Source: Phycisphaerales bacterium AB-hyl4
Lineage (GTDB): Bacteria; Planctomycetota; Phycisphaerae; Phycisphaerales; Phycisphaeraceae
Direction: 5' to 3'
Length of the DNA stretch: 64,000 nt
NCBI GenBank assembly: GCA_041821185.1
Contig: JBGUBD010000007.1
Coordinates: 186,001-250,000 of the forward strand
Positions within the stretch are counted from its first letter, which is position 1; each line of letters opens with the position of its first letter. Below are positions 25,351 through 33,812 of this stretch, piece after piece. Position numbers and translations under genes: made by a program. Below the pieces are notes generated by a model. It saw only the letters and a program-made list of their open reading frames with translations. It was not told the origin of the DNA and did no database searches.

Positions 25351-26013
25351 ATGGCCGATAACGAAGGTATGGCCAACGCATCGGTAGTGATTCTGCACAG
25401 CGGGGGGTTGCGCAGCCTTGTGGCGACGGCGCTGATGCTGCGCGAGCACGAGCCGGCCCAGATGAATCTGCTGCATCTGGTCGACGGACGGGAGAATGCG
25501 GCGACCCGCATCGAGCATCTGCACCGCCAAGCCGAGTACTACCAACTCCGACGTGTACGCGAGGTCGACGTGCCCCACGTGTTCGGCCACGGTCAGGGTA
25601 AACAGCCCGACGGCCAGCCCACCGGCCCGCTGGCGACGGCCCAGCAACTGCTCGTGGGGCTGGCGCACGCCCGATTGCACCAGATCGGCCGGGTGCTCTG
25701 GCCCATGGCGTGCGAGGGGGAGGCGGCGGCGATGGCGCGGGCAACGGAAGTGATGCAACTGGTCAACCAGTTGGCCGACCTCGATCCGCCACCGATGCCC
25801 CGGCTGGAGTCGCCGCTGCTGGAACTCAACAGCCAGCAGGTGATCGAGCTCGGCGCACAATTGCAAGTGCCCTGGAAGCTCGCCTGGTCATGTCTGCACC
25901 CGGGTGAGAGCCCTTGTCGGATGTGCCCGGCCTGCCGGCGGCGCAAGGCCGCGTTCACCAAGGCCGGCCTGGCCGACCCGCTCGACGGGGCCGTGACGCA
26001 GCCGACGGAGTGA
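25351..26013 (+). CDS. QueC-like PP-loop protein with altered motif
   Basis: The 220-residue protein keeps the plan of 7-cyano-7-deazaguanine synthase. An N-terminal PP-loop reads VVILHSGGLRSLVATA, and a C-terminal zinc site reads CLHPGESPCRMCPACRRRKAAF in two steps (three of the four Cys as CxxC-type pairs). QueC normally has SGGxDS at the PP-loop; here Asp is replaced by Arg, which would change ATP handling. No other queuosine or preQ0 genes are near. It may be a diverged paralogue. The start at 25351 follows GAGGGGC; a second ATG is at 25369. Confidence 0.7.
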   Translation: MADNEGMANASVVILHSGGLRSLVATALMLREHEPAQMNLLHLVDGRENAATRIEHLHRQAEYYQLRRVREVDVPHVFGHGQGKQPDGQPTGPLATAQQLLVGLAHARLHQIGRVLWPMACEGEAAAMARATEVMQLVNQLADLDPPPMPRLESPLLELNSQQVIELGAQLQVPWKLAWSCLHPGESPCRMCPACRRRKAAFTKAGLADPLDGAVTQPTE

Positions 26014-26251
26014 CGTGTATGGCATGAATGCCAATGGCAACCTTACGCATCGGCGTGGGGCGGGGCAAGGTTTGGCGGGGGCCTTCACGTTGGCAGGGCG
26101 ATTCAGATCGCAAAGATTCGGCCGACGTATCCTGATATCTTCCCGTATGAAACGATGTTCACGAGCCGGCTGGAGATCTGTCGAGTCGGGGACCGGCGGG
26201 CTCGTTGATGGACCTCGTTGATGGATATGTCATACCGAGGAAGGTGAGGAC

Positions 26252-27292
26252 ATGATGGCCGACGATTCACGGAACTCGCAGGATGGTTCGGCCATCTCTT
26301 GGTCGGCATTGCATCAAGATGCCTTCATGGACAGCCACGTCCTTGTCACCGGCGGAGCGGGGTTTATCGGGTCGCATTTGACGGAGGCTTTGCTTGAACT
26401 TGGGGCAAGCGTCACCGTGCTCGACGACCTGTCGGGTAGTGACATGAACAACCTCGCACTCAGCCGGCAACAGGCGGGGCAGCGGCTGCGATTTGTTGAA
26501 GGGTCGGTCTGTGATACGTCGACCGTGGCTCGGTGTGTTGAGGGAGCACGGTACGTGTTTCATCTGGCAGCGCGTGGTTCCGTACCGCAGAGCGTCAAGC
26601 AGCCGGTGCAATATCATGAGGTCAACAGCACCGGCACGTTGAACGTGCTCGAAGCGGCGCGCTCGGCCGGGGTGAAGCGAGTGATATTTGCCGCCAGCAG
26701 CTCCGCGTACGGGGACGCGCCTGCCCTGCCGAAGGTTGAATCGATGGCCGTTCGGCCCGGCAGTCCCTACGCCGCGACGAAGGTGGCGGGAGAGGCGCTG
26801 TTGCGTGCCTATGCCAGCAGCTACGGGTTCGACACCGTCTCGCTTCGCTACTTCAACATCTTTGGTCCTCGTCAGAACGCGAACAGCGCCTACGCCGCGG
26901 TGATCGCCGCTTTCGCTAACGCGTTGCTCGCCGGTGAACGGCTACGCATCTTCGGCGACGGCGAACAGTCGCGCGACTTTACTTACGTCGCCAATGCGGT
27001 GCACGCAAACCTGCTCGCCGCTCGCGCGACAACACCCTTGCAAGGCGAGGTGTTCAATGTCGCCAGTGGTCGGCGGATAAGCGTCAACCAACTTGCGGAC
27101 TTGATGGCGCGTCAGATGGGCCGACCTGACTTGACGCCCGAACACCTCCCCGAGCGGGCGGGTGATGTGAAACATTCGTTAGCCGACCTGACACAAGCCA
27201 CCACTACACTCGGCTACCAACCGCAGGTGACGTTTGAACAGGGCCTGGCCTGGACGGTGGCGTGGTATCAGCACACGGCCAACGTGGCGTGA
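26252..27292 (+). CDS. NAD-dependent epimerase, UDP-GlcNAc/GlcNAcA 4-epimerase type
   Basis: The 346-residue SDR protein has the Rossmann motif VLVTGGAGFIGSHL (about 30-43), the serine segment ASSSAYGD, the catalytic YxxxK in SPYAATK and RYFNIFGPRQNANSAYA. The last matches WbpP/TviC-like 4-epimerases that accept N-acetylated sugars. It lies 46 bp upstream of a WbpA/TviB-like dehydrogenase. The pair would convert UDP-GlcNAc to UDP-GalNAcA, a precursor for surface polysaccharide. The ATG at 26252 follows GAGGAAGGTGAGG. The extra 25 N-terminal residues before the Rossmann strand are unusual; an internal ATG at 26327 is the alternative. Confidence 0.88.
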   Translation: MMADDSRNSQDGSAISWSALHQDAFMDSHVLVTGGAGFIGSHLTEALLELGASVTVLDDLSGSDMNNLALSRQQAGQRLRFVEGSVCDTSTVARCVEGARYVFHLAARGSVPQSVKQPVQYHEVNSTGTLNVLEAARSAGVKRVIFAASSSAYGDAPALPKVESMAVRPGSPYAATKVAGEALLRAYASSYGFDTVSLRYFNIFGPRQNANSAYAAVIAAFANALLAGERLRIFGDGEQSRDFTYVANAVHANLLAARATTPLQGEVFNVASGRRISVNQLADLMARQMGRPDLTPEHLPERAGDVKHSLADLTQATTTLGYQPQVTFEQGLAWTVAWYQHTANVA

Positions 27293-27338
27293 TGTGATAA
27301 GCTCGCCGGGCCAGTTCAACGGCGAAAAAGGTGAGACG

Positions 27339-28667
27339 ATGAATGCTACCGCCGCTCTGCAAGAACGTATCCGAACCAAGTCGGCTCGAATCGGCATCAT
27401 CGGCCTCGGATACGTCGGCCTGCCTTTAATGAAGGCCTACTGGTCTGCAGGGTTTCATGTCGTCGGCTTCGACGTCGATCCAAAAAAAATCGCAGCGATC
27501 AAGGCCGGTAACAATTACCTCAAACACCTCGGCGATGATTACGTTGCCGAGCTGATTCGAACCGACCGCTTCGACGCGACGGACGATTTCACCCGCCTTA
27601 CCGAGCCTGACGCCATTCTCGTCTGCGTACCAACGCCGTTGGGTCGACACCTCGATCCGGACCTGAGCTATATCGAACAGACCACGGACGCGATCGCTCA
27701 AACGCTGCGTCCCTGCCAGCTCATCGTGCTCGAATCGACCACTTACCCGGGAACGACGCGCGACGTCATGCTGCCTCGCCTGATCAAGTCAGGGCTGAGT
27801 TGTGGTGAAGATTATTTCCTCGCTTATTCGCCGGAACGCGAAGACCCCGGCAGAAAAGATCACAGCACGCAATCCATCCCCAAACTCGTCGGCGGTATTG
27901 ACCAGGCAAGCGGCGAACTCGCCGCTGCTTTGTACCGTCAAGCCATTCACAAAGTCATCTCCGTCCGTTCGGCCGAGGTCGCTGAGGCGGCGAAGATACT
28001 TGAAAACGTCTATCGGGCTGTGAACATTGCATTGGTGAACGAATTGAAAATCATCCTCACAGAGATGGGCGTCGATGTGTGGGAAGTCATTGAGGCTGCC
28101 GCGACCAAGCCCTTCGGCTACCAGGCGTTTTATCCCGGACCAGGCCTTGGCGGGCATTGCATTCCCATCGACCCGTACTATCTGACGTGGAAAGCACGCG
28201 AGGTGGGGCATACCACTCGTTTCATCGAACTCGCCGGGCAAGTCAATCACCAAATGCCCGACTATGTCATTCAACGCACCATGCTCGCACTCAACGACCA
28301 CGGCAAGGCGATGAAGCATGCCAGAGTGCTCGTGCTCGGCGTGGCGTACAAGCCTAATGTTGACGACGTACGCGAAAGCCCGAGCTTTGAGTTGATCCGC
28401 CAACTTCGCCAACTCGGCGCGGAGGTCAGCTACCACGATCCGCATGTACAGCACACGCACCCGATGCGGCATTACCCCGACCTGCCGTCAATGCAAAGCG
28501 TTGACCTGACCGCTGAAATGCTCTCGTCGACAGACTGCGTATTGATCGCCACCAACCACGACGCCTGCGACTGGGGGCTCGTAGCTCGGCACGCTCAACT
28601 GATCGTTGATACACGAAACGCGATGATAAAGGTCGCAAATATCCAAGGGACCGTTGTCAAAGCGTAA
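27339..28667 (+). CDS. tviB: UDP-GlcNAc 6-dehydrogenase-type nucleotide sugar dehydrogenase
   Basis: The 442-residue protein oxidises a UDP-sugar C6 alcohol to the uronic acid in two NAD-dependent steps. It has IGIIGLGYVGLPL, VCVPTPLGRHLDPDLSYI, ESTTYPGTT, the catalytic Cys in GPGLGGHCIPIDPYYL, and VLGVAYKPNVDDVRESPS in the UDP-binding domain. GGHCIPIDPYYL is characteristic of the WbpA/TviB subgroup (UDP-GlcNAc) compared with UDP-glucose dehydrogenases. The ATG at 27339 follows AAAAGGTGAG. It forms an operon with the preceding epimerase. No polymerase or glycosyltransferase is adjacent here. Confidence 0.9.
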   Translation: MNATAALQERIRTKSARIGIIGLGYVGLPLMKAYWSAGFHVVGFDVDPKKIAAIKAGNNYLKHLGDDYVAELIRTDRFDATDDFTRLTEPDAILVCVPTPLGRHLDPDLSYIEQTTDAIAQTLRPCQLIVLESTTYPGTTRDVMLPRLIKSGLSCGEDYFLAYSPEREDPGRKDHSTQSIPKLVGGIDQASGELAAALYRQAIHKVISVRSAEVAEAAKILENVYRAVNIALVNELKIILTEMGVDVWEVIEAAATKPFGYQAFYPGPGLGGHCIPIDPYYLTWKAREVGHTTRFIELAGQVNHQMPDYVIQRTMLALNDHGKAMKHARVLVLGVAYKPNVDDVRESPSFELIRQLRQLGAEVSYHDPHVQHTHPMRHYPDLPSMQSVDLTAEMLSSTDCVLIATNHDACDWGLVARHAQLIVDTRNAMIKVANIQGTVVKA

Positions 28668-28739
28668 ACCGGGTCACGCGAGGGTTCTTGGTGGATGGAC
28701 GCGTAACCGCCGGTAGTAAGAAGGTGATGTTCAACCGAC

Positions 28740-28940
28740 TCACGTGGTCGAAGACCCCCGGCCGGCCTTTGGGTTGGTTGCTGCGTGCTGTTCGAGGCGA
28801 GCCAGGCGTTGTTCGATCTGCGTCAGCTTATGCAGGATCAACACATGCGTCTTTTTCGCGTCGATGCCTACTGGGCTGTCGGCGGAACTGATAAGTTTCT
28901 CGATCTGTTCGTATGTCGATGGGTCGATGTTCGCGTCCAT
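28740..28940 (-). CDS. Small coiled-coil hypothetical protein
   Basis: The 66-residue protein has a heptad-like helix (HKLTQIEQRLARLEQH) after DPSTYEQIEKLISS. The ATG at 28940 has GAGG five bases upstream; GTG at 28946 is less likely. No family is recognised. It is convergent with the sugar dehydrogenase gene. Confidence 0.55.
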   Translation of the reverse strand: MDANIDPSTYEQIEKLISSADSPVGIDAKKTHVLILHKLTQIEQRLARLEQHAATNPKAGRGSSTT

Positions 28941-29100
28941 AAGCACCTCTTCAGTGGCCAGGGGAATGATGCGATTTTACAGGTCAATCTCGATACTCGT
29001 CGTCGATCAGTCTATCGCCATCATGATGGTAAGATGTCGTCCTCAGCCATAGCATAACGGGCATGATTTTAGCAGGTGTGTTTACGTGTGGAATGCGACG

Positions 29101-29541
29101 ATGAATGATGAACAGTTGATTGGCGAAGCGTTGGCCGAGGCGCAGCGCGGCCTTGCGGATGGCGGGTTGCCCATCGGTAGCGTGCTGGCGGACGCGCAAG
29201 GCCAAGTGGTGGCTCGCGGGCACAACCTGCGCGTACAGTCGGGCGACCCGACCGCTCATGCCGAGGTAGTGTGCATTCGCAATGCAGGTCGGCGGCGCGA
29301 CTGGCGCGAGTTGACGCTCGTGTCGACGCTGAGTCCGTGCGTGATGTGCACGGGTACGGGGCTGTTGTTTCAGATCCCGCGCGTGGTGGTGGGCGAGAAC
29401 CGCAATTTCATGGGCGCGGAAGACCTGTTCCGCGAACGCGGGGTCGAGTTGACGGTGCTCGATGATGAACGATGCATCGCGATGATGCGCGATTTCATTG
29501 CGGCACAGCCTGACTTGTGGCATGAAGATATCGGGCTGTGA
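29101..29541 (+). CDS. Cytosine deaminase, yeast FCY1-like
   Basis: The 146-residue cytidine-deaminase-fold protein has the zinc and catalytic residues HAE (TAHAEVVCI) and PCVMC. Specificity markers match yeast cytosine deaminase: GENRNFMG, DDERC and the C-terminal WHEDIGL, whose Trp and Asp cover the active site in the yeast enzyme. It therefore probably deaminates cytosine to uracil (pyrimidine salvage), unlike the TadA-like tRNA deaminases common in bacteria. An in-frame GTG at 29086 is an alternative start. It is a single gene with no other pyrimidine genes nearby. Confidence 0.88.
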   Translation: MNDEQLIGEALAEAQRGLADGGLPIGSVLADAQGQVVARGHNLRVQSGDPTAHAEVVCIRNAGRRRDWRELTLVSTLSPCVMCTGTGLLFQIPRVVVGENRNFMGAEDLFRERGVELTVLDDERCIAMMRDFIAAQPDLWHEDIGL

Positions 29542-29644
29542 AAAAGTGGAAGGGTTCTGGTTTTGGTTTCAGGTTGGGGGAATCCGGAGTTGCGCTGCGC
29601 TTCACTCCGGCGTGGGGGTAGCATTTCACCCGATCCCCGGGCAG

Positions 29645-30364
29645 TTAACGTTCTTCGTCAAAGATATCCCAGATGTCGTCGATCGTACTGTTGTGCGACG
29701 CGTCGAGGCCGGTGATGGTGCTCAGTGGTTCGTTGAAGATGTCGCGTTCGATCCAACGGACGGCGGCGTCGCCATAGAGCACGTGGACACCGGTTTCGTG
29801 TCGGGAATCGAGGCGTTCGGGCAGGCCGGGTGTGTCGGCGAAGATGGCCTCGGCCATGTAGTCGGACAGGCGTGGCATGGGGGTGACAGTGTCATAAGGG
29901 CCCCAGTCGATGATGGGCCTGGACGCATAGCCGCCTTGCACGTTGGAGCCCGGCTGGGGGCCGTCTTCCCCGGGCGGCCAGGGGTTGTCGTCGGTGTTAT
30001 ACATTTGCCCCGGGCTGGATTCGGCGGGGCAGTAGAACGCTTCGGCGTCGTTGATGTAGTCGGCGACATAGAGGCGGCCGAACAGAACGAAGATCGGCGG
30101 ATCGCTGAACTCGGCGCTGTACATCATGGTGTTCCACTGCTTGCGGCCGCCGCGGTAACCCAGCGGGACGTGGTCGTCGTGGTCGGCGGCGTAGGCGTGG
30201 AAGATCTGGTGGACGGAGCGGAGGTTGGCCTGGCAGCGGATGTTCGTCGCGGCGCGGCGGGCGGCGGCGAGCGCGGGCAGCAGAACGCCAATGAGCACAG
30301 CGATGATGGCGATCACAACGAGCAGTTCGATGAGCGTAAAGGCCTTGGGGCGAAGGATCAGCAT
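29645..30364 (-). CDS. Type II pseudopilin-like protein (DUF1559 type)
   Basis: The 239-residue protein begins with the prepilin leader and helix KAFTLIELLVVIAIIAVLIG, cut after the Ala or Gly preceding Phe and methylated by prepilin peptidase. ARRAATNIRCQANLRSVHQ follows, the typical entry to planctomycete DUF1559/H-X9-DG proteins, and the C-terminus has VHVLYGDAAVRWI, the matching HVLYGDG-like motif. Such proteins occur in dozens of copies per planctomycete genome; their role is unknown. It is divergent from a lipoprotein gene. Confidence 0.92.
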   Translation of the reverse strand: MLILRPKAFTLIELLVVIAIIAVLIGVLLPALAAARRAATNIRCQANLRSVHQIFHAYAADHDDHVPLGYRGGRKQWNTMMYSAEFSDPPIFVLFGRLYVADYINDAEAFYCPAESSPGQMYNTDDNPWPPGEDGPQPGSNVQGGYASRPIIDWGPYDTVTPMPRLSDYMAEAIFADTPGLPERLDSRHETGVHVLYGDAAVRWIERDIFNEPLSTITGLDASHNSTIDDIWDIFDEER

Positions 30365-30566
30365 GGTTGATTATAACCCGGGGCAGTGGGGGATTATTTC
30401 TCCGGTGGGCGGGTGGGTTCGGCATGGCGTGGTGGTTTTTCTGTGGACCCTTGGGGGGCGGCTGGGTATAAGAAATGTTGTGCTCAACGGTGGGGCCGAC
30501 GCGGTTCGGGGGCGGGGGAGTCGGGCCGTTGGGCGTTCGAACAACCTTGTCTGGAGGATAGACGCC

Positions 30567-30917
30567 ATGTCCAGGTTACGTCGGTGGTGTGTCATGTCGG
30601 CTGCGTTGATGCTGGTGATGGGCTTGACGTTCAGCGGCGGTTGCCAGTCGGGTGAGTCGACGGCGTCGGCAAACGGTGAGGCGGAAGTTTCTGCCAGCTA
30701 TGACCCGCAAGAGGGGATGACGCGGGACGAGATTCGTGAAATGTATCGCGGCGAGCCGGACCGTCGCTCGGTCGGTAGCGATGGGTCGGAGGTGTGGACG
30801 TATCACGTGAACGCGGGCGAGGCGTGGATTCCGTTCAACTTCGGCTATCGGCCGCGCTATCACGTCATCCACTTCGACGCGGAGGGAACGGTCGAACGCT
30901 ACGTGCGAGACGATTGA
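30567..30917 (+). CDS. Small lipoprotein, SmpA/BamE-like
   Basis: The 116-residue protein has a lipoprotein signal peptide ending LTFSGGC (lipobox, lipidated Cys at about 26). The mature part contains GMTRDEIREMYRGEPDRRSVG, then EVWTYHV and VIHFDAEGTVERYV. This is the alpha-alpha-beta-beta pattern of SmpA/BamE-type domains (G-x-T-x-xx-V...GxP...W.Y). An outer-membrane-linked role is plausible but not proven. GGAGG lies nine bases before the ATG at 30567. It ends at a strong terminator. Confidence 0.75.
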   Translation: MSRLRRWCVMSAALMLVMGLTFSGGCQSGESTASANGEAEVSASYDPQEGMTRDEIREMYRGEPDRRSVGSDGSEVWTYHVNAGEAWIPFNFGYRPRYHVIHFDAEGTVERYVRDD

Positions 30918-30945
30918 TTGCCTGCGGCATTGTGAGGCATAGCAC

Positions 30946-30990
30946 AACAGGCAAGCTCATGACGTGAGAGTCATGAGCTTGCCTGTTTTT
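30946..30990 (+). terminator. Strong terminator between convergent lipoprotein genes
   Basis: An 18-bp perfect stem (30946-30963 with 30970-30987) with a 6-base loop is followed by TTTTT on the plus strand. It lies between the stops of 30567-30917 (+) and 31011-31355 (-) and may also serve the minus strand, though the T-run there is poor. Confidence 0.9.
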
Positions 30991-31010
30991 CATGGTGTGA
31001 TCCGTTGGGA

Positions 31011-31355
31011 TCAGTAGGTTCCCGAGGTGCCCGGGCCACCGTCGCCGGCGTCGTCAGCATCGATGTCCCTGTCAGCATCCATATCCCTATCGACGTCCAT
31101 ATCGGCGTCGTGCTGTTGCGGGCGCTGCTGCTGAGGCTGGTGCTCGGGCTGATGCGGCTGCTGACGCTGACCTTCGTGCTGACGCTGACCCTCGTGGTGC
31201 TGCTGTTGCTGCTGCGTTTCGATGGCGGGCCGCTGCTGGTGCTGCCCCGGGTCGCCTGGGTCGCCGGGGCCGGTTTCACAGCCCATCAATCCACCGGTGA
31301 GTGCAAGCGCGCCGCCTGCGGCGAAGGTGTAGAGCGTTCGTTTGACGTTCATCAT
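31011..31355 (-). CDS. Low-complexity lipoprotein with Gln/His and Asp repeats
   Basis: The 114-residue protein has a lipoprotein signal peptide (lipobox GLMGC, then ETGPGDPGDPG). Nearly all of the mature part is low complexity: a Gln/His/Arg-rich block (ETQQQQQHHEGQRQHEGQRQ) and an acidic block in which Asp alternates with small or basic residues (MDVDRDMDADRDIDADD). Such tails may bind divalent cations; that is speculation. The start is ATG 31355 (followed by a second ATG), with AAAGGAAAAGG upstream. Confidence 0.65.
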   Translation of the reverse strand: MMNVKRTLYTFAAGGALALTGGLMGCETGPGDPGDPGQHQQRPAIETQQQQQHHEGQRQHEGQRQQPHQPEHQPQQQRPQQHDADMDVDRDMDADRDIDADDAGDGGPGTSGTY

Positions 31356-31528
31356 GTCCTTTTCCTTTCCTGGATCCAACATCCGCATCCGGGGTGGTTC
31401 AGTCGCCACGCGCGACTGCCGTCGGGGCGGTTCCTACATGCGTTAGCGCACGAAGGTGCAATCATGTTCGATCAATTTCAAAACTATATTGGGGTACGGG
31501 CGGATATGTGGTGCTGGATTTGTGGGAT

Positions 31529-32437
31529 TTATTGCGTCTCGTGCGTGTCGGCGGCGGCGTAGTCGGTGGTGGTGTCGTCTTTGTCTTCGTCTTCACGGCC
31601 GGGCAGGGGGGTGCGGGGGTTGGTGGCGAAAGGTTCCTCGTCCCGAAGGCGGCGGGTGATGTCGGCGACGATGCGCGGGTCGCGGTAGGCCCAGGCGTGG
31701 GCGAGTTCGAGTCGGCGATTGGGAAGCCACCAGGGCGTGTCGCCGGGCGGTGCGGTGTTGGGCGCGCCGACAATCAGGTCGCCCAAGCGGACGTAAGGGT
31801 AAAGTTCGTAGTCGGCGTCTTCGAACGAGGCGTCGAGTTGCTGGAGAAACTCGGACTCGCCACGCATGTCGAACTGGCGATGGTCGGGGGTGGGCAGGGT
31901 GGCGAGGTCGGCGCCGCGGTGGGGCGTGCCAATGGTGAACAGGCGGTTGATGCGCAGTCGGCGGACAGGGTTGCCGGTGGGCGGGTCGGCGGCGGCGTAG
32001 CGTGCGACGAGGCCACCCATGGAGATGGCGACGACATCGACTTCGCTGGTCCACACGGGGTCGTCGTTGGGGTACGCCATGTCGACGGCGTTGATGACGC
32101 GCTCGCGGCAGGCGTCGAAGTTGCCGGTGAGTGCGAAGTGGACAACGATGAGCGATGCGTCGCCGATGGCTTCGTCGAGCATGTCGGCGAGGGTGCCGAC
32201 GGCAGTGCCGGGGTCGTTCCAGCCGGCGAGGACGACGATGGGGCGCGGGGGAGTGTGGGGTTGGGTGGCCATTTCGTCGAGGGCAGCCCATGCCTGATCG
32301 ACTTCGAGATCAAACGAGGGGTTGGTTGGTCCGTAGGTCGCACAGCCGAGGGAGAGTGTAAGGCAGGCGATGAGTGCGATGCGAGCGGTGAATCGGCTCG
32401 CTAAGCGAGCGTGTGACGGTGGGGTCGGGCGTGGCAT
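31529..32437 (-). CDS. Alpha/beta-hydrolase lipase-like lipoprotein
   Basis: The 302-residue protein has a signal peptide with a lipobox (TLSLGC). An alpha/beta-hydrolase core follows: oxyanion region RPIVVLAGWNDP, nucleophile elbow VVAISMGGLVARYAA (catalytic Ser) and TIGTPHRGADLA, which resembles bacterial lipases and esterases. The last 40 residues are highly charged (REDEDKDDTTTD). It is likely anchored to a periplasm-facing membrane leaflet. The substrate is unknown. Confidence 0.78.
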   Translation of the reverse strand: MPRPTPPSHARLASRFTARIALIACLTLSLGCATYGPTNPSFDLEVDQAWAALDEMATQPHTPPRPIVVLAGWNDPGTAVGTLADMLDEAIGDASLIVVHFALTGNFDACRERVINAVDMAYPNDDPVWTSEVDVVAISMGGLVARYAAADPPTGNPVRRLRINRLFTIGTPHRGADLATLPTPDHRQFDMRGESEFLQQLDASFEDADYELYPYVRLGDLIVGAPNTAPPGDTPWWLPNRRLELAHAWAYRDPRIVADITRRLRDEEPFATNPRTPLPGREDEDKDDTTTDYAAADTHETQ

Positions 32438-32580
32438 GGGCGGATCTCTCCCGGTCCTGTGAAATCGCGGTCGGCAATGCGGCGGCGTGCTGCTGACCGT
32501 TGCTTTGATGGTAGCCGGGCGGGGCGCGGTTGTGGCTGCGGATGTGGAGAAAAGCGCGAAGGGGGCGCGGGGATGAGGGA

Positions 32581-32605
32581 CCCACGGATGCTATCCGCGG
32601 GCTTT
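32581..32605. repeat. CCCACGGAT palindrome
   Basis: CCCACGGAT pairs with ATCCGCGGG (one mismatch), followed by CTTTAA on the plus strand. It is one copy of the palindrome family also seen at 36830, 39137, 49084 and 52852. Here the T-run faces away from the minus-strand gene that ends at 32634. Confidence 0.7.
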
Positions 32606-32633
32606 AAGGGCGAGAGGGGATGAGGGTTGTCGG

Positions 32634-33164
32634 TTAGTGTTCGACGCACCATTCGAAGAGGGCACGCCATTCGCGGCGCTGCATGGCGACGAGTTCGGGC
32701 CAGTCGACGTTATCACCTTTGTCGTAAGCACGCTGGACGCGATCGACGAAGCTGAATGGTTCGTATTCGCCGATGGTCGTACCGGCGCCGGCGCTGCCGC
32801 CGGCGGTGGTGATGCGACTCATGACAGGGTGCTTGCCGGTGCGTCGGAACCAGTATTTACTGTTGGAGAAGTCGCCTTCGCGGCGGTGCATAATGGCGTG
32901 CCAGAACGAGCCGGTGGGTGTGTCGACCTGCTGGCTGGCGGTGTGTGATCGGTCGAGTTCGTCGATGTAGAGCCATAGGCCGGCAACAAGTTCGGGGCGG
33001 TCGGCAATCACCTCGTTTGAAACGATGTCTTCCACCAGCGGGACGTGCTGCGAGGCGGGCTGGTCAGCCGTGACGACGAGATGGTCCATCGCCTGTTCCA
33101 GCGGCAGGGCTTTGAACAGCGGTTGGAGGAGATTGTGCAATGGCTCGGTCAGGTGCAGCGGCAT
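32634..33164 (-). CDS. Hypothetical protein, Trp/His-rich
   Basis: The 176-residue soluble protein contains LVAGLWLYIDELDRSH, GSFWHAIMHRREGDFSNSKYW and RRTGKHPVMSRI, then a Gly-rich turn. The pattern, including a Tyr-Trp-Phe cluster near the middle and MQRREWRALFEWC at the C-terminus, looks like a conserved domain, but I cannot name it. The ATG at 33164 has AAGGA upstream. No operon partner is visible. Confidence 0.65.
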   Translation of the reverse strand: MPLHLTEPLHNLLQPLFKALPLEQAMDHLVVTADQPASQHVPLVEDIVSNEVIADRPELVAGLWLYIDELDRSHTASQQVDTPTGSFWHAIMHRREGDFSNSKYWFRRTGKHPVMSRITTAGGSAGAGTTIGEYEPFSFVDRVQRAYDKGDNVDWPELVAMQRREWRALFEWCVEH

Positions 33165-33506
33165 GGTCAGGTCGTCCTTGTCGTTTTCAGGGGTTGTCTT
33201 ATGATCCTCAACGTTGACTGGATCAGCGGGTCGCATGCGTCGCGACGCTCATACATAGGCTGCCAAACCCTGGTCGGCGGGCTAGGCGGCCCCTGAGTGA
33301 CTATAGGTTCGCTCCCCATTAAAAGGCTATCGGCTATATCGGCCAAGTAACGACAATGCATGACCTTTGGGGGCGAAGAAGTCGGCGGTTTCTGGTTAGT
33401 GGTTTCTTGTTTCTGGGTGGGCGAGTGCTGGCCAAGTCGGGCTGGGTACGTCACAATAGGAGGGAGCATTTTCTGGTCACCGGCCGCTGCTGAAAGGGTG
33501 CCTGTC
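33165..33506. other. Intergenic region with a heptamer array
   Basis: No gene is supported. It includes TTCTGGT, TAGTGGT, TTCTTGT, TTCTGGG in phase at 33390-33417. It must also contain the divergent promoters of the flanking genes. Confidence 0.5.
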
Positions 33507-33812
33507 ATGGATCATTCCACCGAGTCGCGTTGTCCACATTGTCACAGCCTGATGGAAGAGGGTTTTATTCCCACGGCTGGCGGGTTGCACTGGTACCGCC
33601 GACGGGAGACGTCGGGGACGGATTTCGCGGAGGCGTTGCCGGGCACGTTCAGTTGGGATCGACGCAGTCGGCTGCCGGCGTGGCGATGCAAGAAGTGTCA
33701 CATCGTCGCCTTCCGCTACGGGCATGGCGTTGCACGCCATCTGGAAGATGGTGCGTCGTCCAATACGGAGGCGAGTGAAGCGGCGGGTGGCGAGGGCGAA
33801 GCTTCGTCGTAG
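33507..33812 (+). CDS. Zinc-ribbon protein (DUF6487-like)
   Basis: The 101-residue protein opens RCPHCHSLMEEGFI and later has WRCKKCHIVAF, two CxxC knuckles about 48 residues apart that should bind one zinc. WDRRSRLPAWRC matches the PF20097-type domain found in small bacterial proteins. The C-terminal 25 residues are low complexity (Ser/Glu/Ala). AAAGGG precedes the ATG by nine bases. Its last 97 bp overlap the convergent PRC-barrel gene. Confidence 0.78.
   Translation: MDHSTESRCPHCHSLMEEGFIPTAGGLHWYRRRETSGTDFAEALPGTFSWDRRSRLPAWRCKKCHIVAFRYGHGVARHLEDGASSNTEASEAAGGEGEASS

Noticed and set aside
24458..25744. 428-residue version of the amidotransferase
   Set aside because: The 170 residues before the conserved first strand are Pro/Ala/Arg-rich shadow sequence overlapping the divergent QueC-like gene; ATG 25225 has its own ribosome-binding site.
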